From positions 1-55,280 of the IMG/VR virus record IMGVR_UViG_3300029787_005125: 55,280 nt of DNA; one strand, written 5' to 3'. A program made the position numbers and the translations under genes. Under the pieces are notes generated by a model, which was given only the letters and a program-made list of their open reading frames with translations, was not told where the DNA came from and searched no databases. How positions within the stretch are numbered: the first letter of the stretch is position 1; every line of letters starts with the position of its first letter. Below are positions 18,897 to 28,310 of this stretch, in pieces. This DNA comes from a virus.

Positions 18897-20423
18897 TCAT
18901 TCAACTCTAAATTTAAACGTTTGAGGTTGCTCTTGCCAATCACCTATACTGTCGTTGTAATACGACAATCTTATTTCGTACATGTAACCCGGCTCAAGCA
19001 AAGACATGTCTAAATCAAAGAAATTCCCTTCTTTATCGTAAGATAAATATGTACTTAGATTAGATCCTGTTCCATAAGGGATAGCCGCTAAGTTATCTGT
19101 TACGCGGTGAACACTAAAGGATGCACTCTCTATAATCTCAGTTGGGTTGTTGGCTGTCGCGACTGTATAAAGAGTTGGAGACCAATTCCTGTCGCGCACA
19201 AAGAACCTAAATCTTGCGGTGTCCTGCGTTGAATATTTCTTTTTAAGATTCTTGCAGGATGTAATTCTATTGAATGTAGGCGCACTATCATAAGTTGGCA
19301 TTAACTCTGGGAAGAAAGAGCCAGTAAAGAACTCAACTCCTCCGGAGTGCCATACATCGTGTATCTCCTGTAAGGGCGTAGCAGCCGCTGTAAGGGCTAC
19401 ATCGCAAGAATAGATGCCCACGCTCGTGTGACTGCCTGTAGCGTTTACATCGCCCGTAGAGACGGTGCCACCGCCGGCTTGAAGCGACAGCTTAGCGCCA
19501 GCTGGAGATCCATTTGAACTTGAGTAGAATGAAACCAACAGATTACTTGTCCCGACTGATGGAATATTGTTAAGTCCACGACGGCCATAATTATAAAGCT
19601 GCAGAGTATTGAGGTTGTCTGCAGCAGTGGCACGAGAAGAAGAAAAGAAAAAGTTCTCCCTGTCGTCTATTGTGCGAGAATCCCAGCGCGCTTCAATAAC
19701 GGGGCGCTTAAAAAAGAATTCAGTTGAACGAGCAAAAAACTTCTTTGTATAATAAGATTCTGTTGCCCCAACGGTGTTTTGAATTACTGATCCTGAATCG
19801 TCCCCGACAGAAGAGGAAAAATATGCCTCCTGGGAGGCTGTAAGGCGAACACCAAAGCCATAGTTCTCATATTCAGCGCCGGCGGCGCCCTTAATCCAGT
19901 TTTCTACAACCTCGGAAACATCCACTTCTAGATTTTCATACCCTTGTGGAAAGCTGATATTGTAATTGTCTTGTGGTAGATAATCCCCACCGATGCTTGT
20001 CCATCCGGCTGCTGAGGATGCGGACAGCCAATTAGAGAAGCCTAAATCCTTATATTCATCCATATCAAGTCCGGTGCCCTCATTCCAAGATTGTGAAATT
20101 GGTGCGACAACCAGATTGAAATCTTGAGGCAAAGTAAATGGATGTCGAGCATTGAACATCTTAAGATAAAATGAAACTGAACCAGAGGCTGGGATGGTGC
20201 CAGCAGTTCGATCTGCAGAAATAGTAGACACCGGGAATTGAATCAGAATTCTGGAAAGCTCCTGGGATTGTCCGTTGGATCCTGATTCTTGTCCGTATAT
20301 AGAAAATACCTCAAGTGAATCTGCGTATCCCATGTTAGAGCCTGTCCCTCTGGTTAAGAGATTAGCTTCAAAGGCATTAGTAATTGTGTTGTCAGCGCTA
20401 GCTGTATACCTTAAGATTGCCAT
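18897..20423 (-). CDS. virion protein with DNRLRE-like beta domain
   Basis: A 508-residue protein. The N-terminal 200 residues have the layout of DNRLRE-type beta-sandwich domains: an opening ADNTITNAF, then MGYADSLEVFSIYG, then SRILIQFPVSTI, then WNEGTGLD and VVENWI. In bacteria such domains appear in secreted carbohydrate-associated or structural proteins. The C-terminal part reads as beta-rich with a final strand pair EIRLSYYNDSIGDWQEQ. The start codon overlaps the stop of gp6/J by one base, so it is co-translated with the baseplate wedge. A baseplate-attached structural or glycan-binding role is inferred. The domain match is by eye and moderate. Confidence 0.55.
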   Translation of the reverse strand: MAILRYTASADNTITNAFEANLLTRGTGSNMGYADSLEVFSIYGQESGSNGQSQELSRILIQFPVSTISADRTAGTIPASGSVSFYLKMFNARHPFTLPQDFNLVVAPISQSWNEGTGLDMDEYKDLGFSNWLSASSAAGWTSIGGDYLPQDNYNISFPQGYENLEVDVSEVVENWIKGAAGAEYENYGFGVRLTASQEAYFSSSVGDDSGSVIQNTVGATESYYTKKFFARSTEFFFKRPVIEARWDSRTIDDRENFFFSSSRATAADNLNTLQLYNYGRRGLNNIPSVGTSNLLVSFYSSSNGSPAGAKLSLQAGGGTVSTGDVNATGSHTSVGIYSCDVALTAAATPLQEIHDVWHSGGVEFFTGSFFPELMPTYDSAPTFNRITSCKNLKKKYSTQDTARFRFFVRDRNWSPTLYTVATANNPTEIIESASFSVHRVTDNLAAIPYGTGSNLSTYLSYDKEGNFFDLDMSLLEPGYMYEIRLSYYNDSIGDWQEQPQTFKFRVE

Positions 20424-22222
20424 TATTGGATAGCTCCTGTAATATCAATATTTGGAAACTTTAATTCAAAGACAACATTGTTTTCTCCTTCAATTCGTCT
20501 CCCGTCCGCGGACAATTTATTTTGAAAATCATAAGCAATAGATGAATACGTTCCGCCGGCGCGGCTTATAATTTCTAGATCCACAACATCTATAACACCC
20601 TTAACTTTTTGAAGCACCTTATAAAAATCAGTAATCAATATTGATTCCCCAATATCATATTGATTTTTAAGAATGTAATCTCTAATTGCAGCGTTTGCTC
20701 TACTGATCACCGAAAATCTGCTGTCACCCAAGTCTACCACCACTACATAATTGATACCAAAGTTAGCAATCTGCGCATCCAGAATATCCACGGTATCATT
20801 GACTACTTTATATTGTAATATCCAATTTCTTAAATTATTTTTAAGAGTTGCATTTGCTGGTATTAACTTTCCGCTAGTATCTTCAGATATCACATAAAGG
20901 TTTAGGTTTCTCTTAAACTCATCAAAATCTCTGATAACAGCTGCTCGCTTTACCGATCCAAATTTTCCTGGCATCCCGTAACAAATAGACTGGTAATCCT
21001 GAATTGTGACGGCTCTATTCTGTGTAGCGTAGAAACCAAACACTCTTTGTTTTATCTCGTCCGATGAAGGAAGTGATACGTCGCCAACAAAAGGCTCTTC
21101 GTTTAACACTTCCAACGAAGATACCACATTACTTCTTAGTGCCTGAGAGATGGAACCCTGGGCTGCAAACTTAAAAAGTGGTCTGTCAACACCTGTGATG
21201 GTATTAACCGCTGCATTTACATCATTGTTCAAATTGACGCGATACCCGATTCTTAAAGTGGTGTTAGCTGGGGCAATTCCAAACTTATCTGTGCTTATGA
21301 GTTTTGTAGGATCAAAATCTAGATCTGTTACGTACGTCCTGCCATTTAAATCTAGAACCAAATTAGAGGGATCCACAACAGAATTGGACAAGAGTTCTGA
21401 ATCGGAGCCATATCCAAACTGTAAATATGTTCTGTTACCCTCTCTTTCCACTGTAAACCTTCTAGCCACCGGAGCGGCTTTTAAAATATTTCTAACTGTA
21501 GAATTTGTGGCCGAATTTGTATTTCTGATAGCTTTATAGATGACGTTTTGTGATAGATGATCTACCTCAACATACTCATGTCCCTCGGAATCCGTAACAG
21601 ACAAGACTTCAGCTACCCTGCTGTTTTCAATATCAACTCTCAAGAATCGCTGGAAGTCTCCAAGTTCTATCTCTTTGAATAGTGTTCTACCAGATACTGC
21701 TCGTCCTTGCGCTCTGATTACATAGTTTGTTGGGCTGCCTGACGTGCTATCTACAGTACCAACTACCACTTGGTTTGTTGACAAAGAAAAATCTACGTCC
21801 TCTAGTAGTGTATATAACCCCCCACCAGTGGATGAAAAAATTGATCCGGCGCGTAAAACTGGCGCATAAGCTACGTCTGGAACACCAGTATCTGAAGTGG
21901 ATGGCACTTGTATGTAGAAAGAAAGGATTCCAAAAGAAGATGGGCTTGTATTAAGCTTGAATCCCATCTGTCGCGCGAGACGGACAACATTGTTGTATTC
22001 AATTGAAGTCTCTAAAAATGACTCATTTGTTTGATAATCAAGATAAAAAGACAGAATGTCACCAATGTAGGCAACAGTATCTAACATCAACGATCCAAAA
22101 GAAGCTTTATTAAAGTCTTTATACGTATCGGGATAGTATCTTTTGGCGTAATTTTCTAAATCTCTACGGATAGAGTCAAAGTCACGGCTGGTGTAGTCAA
22201 TAGGTTGTAGTTTTTTGGACAT
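20423..22222 (-). CDS. baseplate wedge protein, gp6/J family
   Basis: A 599-residue protein with the opening typical of gp6-like wedge proteins of contractile tails: DYTSRDFDSIRRDL, then FGSLMLDTVAYIGDILSFYLDYQTN (split here by position, residues about 45-70) and ESFLETS. The C-terminal half has the conserved order of the Baseplate_J family: RAVTIQDYQSICYGMPGKFG, then a KRNLNLYVIS strand and a late DFYKVLQKVKGVIDV segment. This protein forms the dimeric wedge ring that links hub and periphery and drives sheath contraction. Length matches T4 gp6 (about 660). It lies directly downstream of the gp25 gene, the usual order in contractile injection systems. Confident family assignment. Confidence 0.92.
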   Translation of the reverse strand: MSKKLQPIDYTSRDFDSIRRDLENYAKRYYPDTYKDFNKASFGSLMLDTVAYIGDILSFYLDYQTNESFLETSIEYNNVVRLARQMGFKLNTSPSSFGILSFYIQVPSTSDTGVPDVAYAPVLRAGSIFSSTGGGLYTLLEDVDFSLSTNQVVVGTVDSTSGSPTNYVIRAQGRAVSGRTLFKEIELGDFQRFLRVDIENSRVAEVLSVTDSEGHEYVEVDHLSQNVIYKAIRNTNSATNSTVRNILKAAPVARRFTVEREGNRTYLQFGYGSDSELLSNSVVDPSNLVLDLNGRTYVTDLDFDPTKLISTDKFGIAPANTTLRIGYRVNLNNDVNAAVNTITGVDRPLFKFAAQGSISQALRSNVVSSLEVLNEEPFVGDVSLPSSDEIKQRVFGFYATQNRAVTIQDYQSICYGMPGKFGSVKRAAVIRDFDEFKRNLNLYVISEDTSGKLIPANATLKNNLRNWILQYKVVNDTVDILDAQIANFGINYVVVVDLGDSRFSVISRANAAIRDYILKNQYDIGESILITDFYKVLQKVKGVIDVVDLEIISRAGGTYSSIAYDFQNKLSADGRRIEGENNVVFELKFPNIDITGAIQ

Positions 22223-22233
22223 ATTTTATATCT

Positions 22234-22632
22234 CTAAATAGGTTGGTCCACATCAATTTGTAAAGATGTTGCTAATCGAAGTGGCAATATTGTAAATGAT
22301 ATTGAAATAGATAAATTGTGTGGAAATAAATCTAGGTTCCCCTCAGGCACTTGGAACTCAATTCTATCAATACCGATGTAACTCAAATATCTCTGAACCT
22401 GTTCCCTGATATTTCTGTCAATCTCAGAGTAAGTGTTATCATTATTCAATTCAAATAAATACTTTCTTAGACCCACGCCAAACTCTGGATCCATCATTCT
22501 TTCTCCTGGAATCGTTAGGATAAGCATCTTAAGGTTTTGTTTAGCCAGCTGTTCGAAAGTGGTATTTAAGTTATAAGCCCCAAAGACTTCATCTACTACC
22601 AGTGGCAACTGTGGTGATAGGCCCGATGACAT
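22234..22632 (-). CDS. baseplate wedge protein, gp25/GPW family
   Basis: A 132-residue protein carrying the gp25 hallmark near residues 36-60: LILTIPGERMMDPEFGVGL followed by RKYLFE. The rest matches the small lysozyme-like gp25 fold: a helix with REQVQRYLSYIGIDRIEF and C-terminal strands. gp25 proteins sit at the inner baseplate and help nucleate the sheath. The usual length is 110-140. The 11-base gap to gp6/J and shared strand place it in the wedge operon. Confident. Confidence 0.93.
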   Translation of the reverse strand: MSSGLSPQLPLVVDEVFGAYNLNTTFEQLAKQNLKMLILTIPGERMMDPEFGVGLRKYLFELNNDNTYSEIDRNIREQVQRYLSYIGIDRIEFQVPEGNLDLFPHNLSISISFTILPLRLATSLQIDVDQPI

Positions 22633-22640
22633 TTTCTATC

Positions 22641-24149
22641 TTACTCCTCCTCTACGTCCTCGCAAGGGTCGGTAGGCTCGTCCAGTGCGGGGTCCGGTGT
22701 ACACTCATTTGCGTTTGCATTTTCAGCAGCTGCATCCGATGTATCTCTTGTTTGGTTTTCAATCTCACTTGTAAGTAGTTCTAACAGTAAATAAAGAATA
22801 CCAAGTGGAGTTGGTGGTGTCATAAACATACCAGAAACAGTTCCCGTAAAATCTACACCGTCCATAGATAGGCGCGGGAAGAAGTTGGGTGGTAACGGTG
22901 GAAGTGGAGGATCCATGTCGTCTCCGAAATCACCATTGGATAGGTTTTGCATTAGACTGTCAGCAATGCAAAGTATAAACGTCATTAAATCACTACCATT
23001 TAAGTTGGGAGTTATCACCTCGTTTGTTGCTGTGGCTATAGAAGTATTTATCGCAGTGGCCGGCTGATCTATGGCTATTGCTGCCGTGTTAAACGCAAAT
23101 CCAGTTGCCTGTTTGATTATTTTAGATAAAGCAACATGGGGATCCACAAGCCCAACCAAGCCTTTTAAGATGTCAATTGGCGTTTTGATAAGCATCTTCA
23201 AAATAAAGTCTCTGGCAGCAGACTCAAAGGCGCTGCTCTGATCTTGTCCTGTGGAGTTTGAAGTGGCGGCACGAGCGGCGGAACGCGTCAACACAGGAGA
23301 GGCGTTATACTCACCATCATTTGCGATTGTTGTTAATATGATTCCTAAAGCAGTATTTTTAGGATTCTGGAATGTCTTGTTTATGTCTTGGAAATACTCC
23401 GATGTTAGGTAGAAGTTGTAGAGTATCGGGATCATACTTATTGTCTCAATATTAAATGTGGTGGAAAATAAGTTTTCAAACGATTGATTTTCTACGATAA
23501 AATCCACATCTTCATCACTTAAATCACCCTCAATTATGGCTTCTTCTTCTTCTGTAATCGGTATGGCTTCTTCAAAAGCATCTTCGCGGGCTTCTAGTTC
23601 ATCTTTAATTACGCGAATTAGTTTTTCAAATCGTCCTAAAGTAAACCTTAGAAAGATGCCATCCATGGTTGGGGCGGGGTCACCCTCGTGGGGCGCCTGA
23701 TCTGGTACGTATTGATAGGCCGATTCATCTACACTGAAAATTAAAAGATATAAAGATCTCAGCTTTCCAACTGTGGATTGAGAATTATACACATATGGCT
23801 CTACATCCTCACCAACAGCCGAACGCATTTTATCCGTGAAATCGCGCCAAGATATCGGAAAATCTAAATAGTCAAATAACGCAGTGCCGCCGTTGTCCCG
23901 AATGTCATAGATTAAATTTTCACCGGCTTGGATTTCACTCTCGGCTTCGGCTTGTGTTTTACTAACGTAAAATGATTTAAAATCATCTAACAAGTCTTCT
24001 GCATCTTGAAAGGCTTCTCTCCAATTTGCGCGCCGCTCTTTCGCAAGGGTCGTGCCCGCCACGCCCCCGCCAAGATTACGCCCTGCGTCACCAAGCTCGG
24101 TCTTGGAGTCGTCTAAAACGAAGAATTTGGAAAGTGGTAAATCAGCCAT
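22641..24149 (-). CDS. virion-associated protein of unknown function, acidic
   Basis: A 502-residue acidic protein I do not recognise. Visible features are a Glu-rich segment near residues 190-215 (EEEEAIIEGDLSDEDVDF), an amphipathic helical region about 320-365 (TPIDILKGLVGLVDPHVALS), a proline-rich linker (DPPLPPLPPNFFP, about 420), a moderately hydrophobic stretch (LGILYLLLELL) and an acidic tail ending in EEE. It is encoded eight bases before gp25 and ten after the 1382-residue protein, so a baseplate assembly or hub role is plausible. The hydrophobic stretch is too short and too polar around it to call a membrane segment with confidence. Confidence 0.45.
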   Translation of the reverse strand: MADLPLSKFFVLDDSKTELGDAGRNLGGGVAGTTLAKERRANWREAFQDAEDLLDDFKSFYVSKTQAEAESEIQAGENLIYDIRDNGGTALFDYLDFPISWRDFTDKMRSAVGEDVEPYVYNSQSTVGKLRSLYLLIFSVDESAYQYVPDQAPHEGDPAPTMDGIFLRFTLGRFEKLIRVIKDELEAREDAFEEAIPITEEEEAIIEGDLSDEDVDFIVENQSFENLFSTTFNIETISMIPILYNFYLTSEYFQDINKTFQNPKNTALGIILTTIANDGEYNASPVLTRSAARAATSNSTGQDQSSAFESAARDFILKMLIKTPIDILKGLVGLVDPHVALSKIIKQATGFAFNTAAIAIDQPATAINTSIATATNEVITPNLNGSDLMTFILCIADSLMQNLSNGDFGDDMDPPLPPLPPNFFPRLSMDGVDFTGTVSGMFMTPPTPLGILYLLLELLTSEIENQTRDTSDAAAENANANECTPDPALDEPTDPCEDVEEE

Positions 24150-24158
24150 AATATTCTC

Positions 24159-27100
24159 CTACAATTCCAGCTCTGCCTCAAACTGGGATTCAAAGGGGTC
24201 AGAAAGTTCTGAACTATCGATAAATCTAACTTTTGTCCCCAAACTTAGTACTTTAGCTACAACAGTTTCAGAATTTTCAACCGACTTCCACCACAATTTA
24301 AATTTTTTAGTTTCTCTTGTGCCGCGGATGGGGGTCTCATCAATCTTTGTTTTCACAGTTATAAAGAAGCCGGCCTCTGGCAGATATTCGGGGGACTTCA
24401 TACCCGAAATATACTCTGCCACCTTTGAGTGTCCGTCTCTTGGCACTGCTAATCTTGGCAATGATCTGATAAATGCTTTGTTAAAGGGAAGCTGTTTTTT
24501 GTTTGGCAGCGCTTTTTTGAGCGAGTTGTTGATTGGTACTGCGCTGCGCAATATTCTATCGTAGATAAGAAAATCTAGAATCTCATCAAATCCAGCAAAT
24601 GTGTCCTCGTCAGTAATAGAGAACTGTGTTCCGTCCGGAAAAGCGATTGTGCCATCGCTAAATTTGATTCCGCCATCTTCTACGACTTTAAGTCTGCCTA
24701 TCTTCTGATTGAAATAAGATGTCAGGTCTTGTCTTATTATGGCTTCATCTGGCTGCTCTGTTTGTTCCATTAGGAAAAACATTAACGACTGTAGTATCTG
24801 ACCTCTGACAAACTGGAATACAAAGCTATTCCTATCCAGCAAAGTTTCAAGATTAAAGGCGGACATTACAAAGATGTTCTTAATTATTACTTCCGCTATA
24901 TGAATCTGAATTAACAGGAGATACATCCCGTACTTAATAATATTTCTAACTTTTTTACTTAATGGAATGTTGTCATTATTACAGGCAGCCTCTTTAAACT
25001 CCTCTGTCATTTGGTCCAGAATTCCATCAACGTCCAAAAAGTCCGCTATCTCACCGGGTGGACAATCATCGTTTAAGGAAAATAAATTCAATGACTGCAA
25101 GGTGGTCGCACTAAACACTCCATTATCTATCACATAATCAAACATATTGTCGACCAAAGCACCATACGCTTGTGGGAATATCTTATAGTATGCTATGTTG
25201 TTGGCCTGAGGTTTGTTAAGACCGGTATCCATTAGGTATGGCATGATTTTATCGGCAAACTTTTTAATAAAAACGTTTTGCTGACTTACTAAGCCCGGGC
25301 CTGCATCAATAATGTCCTGTTGACTGGGGATCGACATATTTTGTAGTTGTCCCTGTAACGTCAAAGATTCAACTTGCTCTTCGCTTAACAAGCCAGATGT
25401 GTAGTTAGTAATTACTTGTGCCGGAATTGTCGACCCGGACTGCGAATATCTAGGAAAAAGAAGTCTCACCCTGTCCAGAGTTACCGAATCCTTAGAAAAA
25501 TTAAAATTTAGTTGCACCGGTGAATAAAACCCAGGTGCCAGATTAGTGATCGGAACCTGCGAAGAATAAAGGTTTTGCGTTTCGGATGAGCGAAGTCCTG
25601 GATCGTAGGAAAAAGTCTCGGCGTCAATATAATCTTTAAAAGCATTAAAGAAGCCAGAATTAAACTTATATGTGGTGTATACTGGATTTGAAAGGTCGCT
25701 GTCTAATGAGTTGGTCGTCTGCCTCATCTTATCGGCTATTCCATTAATGGCGCCTTTAAACTCAGGGTTGTCCATCACCTTCGCCATCTCACCCAGGGCC
25801 GTGCTAACAGCATCGGCTGCCATCGACCCATCAAATCCCAACAATTCTTCTATGCTTACAGGGCAATTTCCTAGCCCTTCTTGACTGAAGGTATCCGAAA
25901 TAGTATCAAAAACACCAATTATTGGTTCCAAAAAACTTAAATCAAGTTGCCCTGCTGCTTCAGGTTCGACGCCGGCGAACCTAAGACTATTCAACATTCC
26001 AGTTGATTTATTACTGACAACTGGCTCTAACAATACTTCTTTTGTAGAATCCGCTGAGGCAATAAACTGCATCTGAACCGTTTCTGCCAAAGTATTAAAA
26101 GTTTCCGGGATTGACTTAGTGATCAACGGTGTAGCAAATTTAGAGTCAGGACAATCTAGATTGATATCTGGTAGATTCAGCTGCAAACCGTCTTCTATAA
26201 GATCAATCAAATCTTGGATATTTTCTCCATCATCACCCGTAAGTAAGCAAACATTATCAGTGTTAAGTTGATATACTTGATTGGCAATTTCATTACAAAG
26301 ATCGGTAACATCCACTGTTGCAGATAAGTCCGCAAAGAATCCCAGTACGCCTGAAACTGTGCTAAGTTGGTTTCTTACGACATCCAAGTCGTATGCAGAG
26401 TTAAAGTCTATAATCTTATCCAACAATACAGTTGAAACATCGGACCTATTAACGAACAGCATGCATATCTCTATTGAGCTTAATATATCCGATAAGGATG
26501 TAAGGTATGCCAAAATTTGTTCATTTGTCATTCCATTTTTTGCGGCGATCTGGTCTAATTGTGAGCCTGCACCAACCGATGGCAATAGTGCGTTTTCCGG
26601 GTTTGGGTCTGCTGTGATAAAACCAGTTATATCATTGACGCCATAGTCAGACGATGCTGGTGTGTTGAGATTACAACTTTCTCTAAGCAGGTCGGCTAAT
26701 TTTTGAATAATCTCTAATACAGCTTGCTGCAGAGAATCAACAATTGTCTTTAATATCTCTTTCCATATATCCCCATCAATCGTAAATGGCTTAAACATTT
26801 CTAAGTCAAATGATGGTTTTGAGATTGAAGCAGCTTTTGGCAGATCGGGAGGATAGTAAATGGAGGATGAATCGCTGAGCAGAGCTTGTTGCACTGCTTG
26901 ATTTATTCTTCCAATTTCAAAATTAAGACCAAACGTTAGGCAGAGCAGCGCTTCTTTAGCTAATTCATCAATGCCAAATTGTCTAAAGATATTAGCAACT
27001 TGTGGGTTCGCACTTTCTATGAAGCCCATAGGTCCCTGGTCTAGAACATTCCCGATAACTTTAGTGATCGCCACACCGGTGTTCAGGGCTTTAGCCTTTC

Positions 27101-28307
27101 TTTCTGCAAATACTCTTTTAAAGACCTCTGGATTTTCAACAATTTTTTGCTTTAGTTCTTGAAGCTGATCTGTTGTAAGGGAGGTGGTGAATCCTTCCTC
27201 CAAAGACTCAACATTCTTAATATCTATAAGGTTAAATTCACTGGCTGCTTTTAACAGTTCGTTCTCAAAATCCTTTTTAGGTTGCGGACTAAAGTTCTCA
27301 AACAGACCCCCTTGTATTGGATCGCCAAAGGCGCCCTGCTCAGACGATGCTGACATGAACTCAAAGAAAGAATACGGATTTTGAGTGTCTGTCGTATCCT
27401 GTACGGATGTAATAATGTTATCATAATTTTTTAAAACAGCGATGAGTAGAGGGTCGTTAAGGATCTTGTTGTATTTGGCTATTGAAAAGTATCCAATTTT
27501 AAGTGGTTGTGAAGATATCGAGTCTTCTACAACTAGATAATCCAAGCTATGCAACGCTAGCTTGTTTCTTTTTTTGCCAAACTTTAATGTGATCGTATCC
27601 GCCTCAGAAAAATTATAACTGGGTGCCTGAATTCTTGCTTGTTTGGTGAGTTCGGTAACAATAATGTTGAGAATCTTTACTGCGCTAGACTGTAGGGCGT
27701 TAAAATCAGCATTTAATTTTAGCTGCCCCTCAAAGCCCTTATACTGCGTATCAAACGTTCTAAGCCCATTGTTTAGTAGCTTGTTCTCTGTCCCTATTGT
27801 ACCAACCACTAAAGTTGTTTCACTATTAGGTCCGGTAATGTTCTGCTGTTCATTGAAGAAATCTAGATTTGGCTGATACAAAGGCATCTTGTTATTTGCC
27901 TCTAGTTTTTCTCTCTCCCCATCAAAATCAAAATAGCACTTTAAAATGGCTATTGACTTATTTGATGCCGGCTTTGTTTGGTACCAGTATTCTATAGAAG
28001 TTTTCTCTACGATGCTATTTTTCAAATCTGCGGCAATTGAAACAATATCAACAGTGCAATCATTATCCGGCCGGCAATTCTCTTCAAAATATTGCTCATC
28101 GTATAAGTACGAATAAAACTCTGGAAGAAATGATGTAATAAGTTCATTACAACCAGCCTGAAGGATCTCCGTCTCATGACTGTCAAGATCATTATTAGAG
28201 TTAACCCGATCAATCTTAACTTTTAGCTTGTAAGCCTCACTCTGTTTTTCATAAAACGGAATGTTAAACTGCTTACTAGTATATTCTTTGGTGACAATTC
28301 TGGTCAT
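24159..28307 (-). CDS. large virion-block protein of unknown function
   Basis: A 1382-residue protein without a recognised domain. It mixes helical and beta-rich regions. Helices dominate about 385-560 (including IWKEILKTIVDSLQQAVLEI and QKLADLLRESCN) and around 1150-1230 (KKVRNIIKYGMYLLLIQIHI). No signal peptide, Walker motif or hydrolase motif is apparent. The helical stretches resemble in style those of the adjacent 502-residue protein, but I could not align them. Position between the spike/peptidase genes and gp25 is where other myoviruses encode hub, tail-tube-initiator or tape-measure proteins. It lacks the regular coiled coil expected of a tape measure, so a baseplate hub component is the more cautious guess. 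Confidence 0.45.
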   Translation of the reverse strand: MTRIVTKEYTSKQFNIPFYEKQSEAYKLKVKIDRVNSNNDLDSHETEILQAGCNELITSFLPEFYSYLYDEQYFEENCRPDNDCTVDIVSIAADLKNSIVEKTSIEYWYQTKPASNKSIAILKCYFDFDGEREKLEANNKMPLYQPNLDFFNEQQNITGPNSETTLVVGTIGTENKLLNNGLRTFDTQYKGFEGQLKLNADFNALQSSAVKILNIIVTELTKQARIQAPSYNFSEADTITLKFGKKRNKLALHSLDYLVVEDSISSQPLKIGYFSIAKYNKILNDPLLIAVLKNYDNIITSVQDTTDTQNPYSFFEFMSASSEQGAFGDPIQGGLFENFSPQPKKDFENELLKAASEFNLIDIKNVESLEEGFTTSLTTDQLQELKQKIVENPEVFKRVFAERKAKALNTGVAITKVIGNVLDQGPMGFIESANPQVANIFRQFGIDELAKEALLCLTFGLNFEIGRINQAVQQALLSDSSSIYYPPDLPKAASISKPSFDLEMFKPFTIDGDIWKEILKTIVDSLQQAVLEIIQKLADLLRESCNLNTPASSDYGVNDITGFITADPNPENALLPSVGAGSQLDQIAAKNGMTNEQILAYLTSLSDILSSIEICMLFVNRSDVSTVLLDKIIDFNSAYDLDVVRNQLSTVSGVLGFFADLSATVDVTDLCNEIANQVYQLNTDNVCLLTGDDGENIQDLIDLIEDGLQLNLPDINLDCPDSKFATPLITKSIPETFNTLAETVQMQFIASADSTKEVLLEPVVSNKSTGMLNSLRFAGVEPEAAGQLDLSFLEPIIGVFDTISDTFSQEGLGNCPVSIEELLGFDGSMAADAVSTALGEMAKVMDNPEFKGAINGIADKMRQTTNSLDSDLSNPVYTTYKFNSGFFNAFKDYIDAETFSYDPGLRSSETQNLYSSQVPITNLAPGFYSPVQLNFNFSKDSVTLDRVRLLFPRYSQSGSTIPAQVITNYTSGLLSEEQVESLTLQGQLQNMSIPSQQDIIDAGPGLVSQQNVFIKKFADKIMPYLMDTGLNKPQANNIAYYKIFPQAYGALVDNMFDYVIDNGVFSATTLQSLNLFSLNDDCPPGEIADFLDVDGILDQMTEEFKEAACNNDNIPLSKKVRNIIKYGMYLLLIQIHIAEVIIKNIFVMSAFNLETLLDRNSFVFQFVRGQILQSLMFFLMEQTEQPDEAIIRQDLTSYFNQKIGRLKVVEDGGIKFSDGTIAFPDGTQFSITDEDTFAGFDEILDFLIYDRILRSAVPINNSLKKALPNKKQLPFNKAFIRSLPRLAVPRDGHSKVAEYISGMKSPEYLPEAGFFITVKTKIDETPIRGTRETKKFKLWWKSVENSETVVAKVLSLGTKVRFIDSSELSDPFESQFEAELEL

Positions 28308-28310
28308 AGC

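Noticed and set aside
22641-24149. Membrane protein, based on the LGILYLLLELL stretch
   Set aside because: The stretch is short, followed closely by charged residues, and the rest of the protein is strongly acidic and soluble-looking.
24052-24564. Open frame of 170 codons on the plus strand
   Set aside because: It lies antisense to two well-supported minus-strand genes, has Ser/Leu-rich shadow composition and no ribosome site. The other plus-strand frames (for example 21150-21539 and 47347-47739) were rejected for the same reason.
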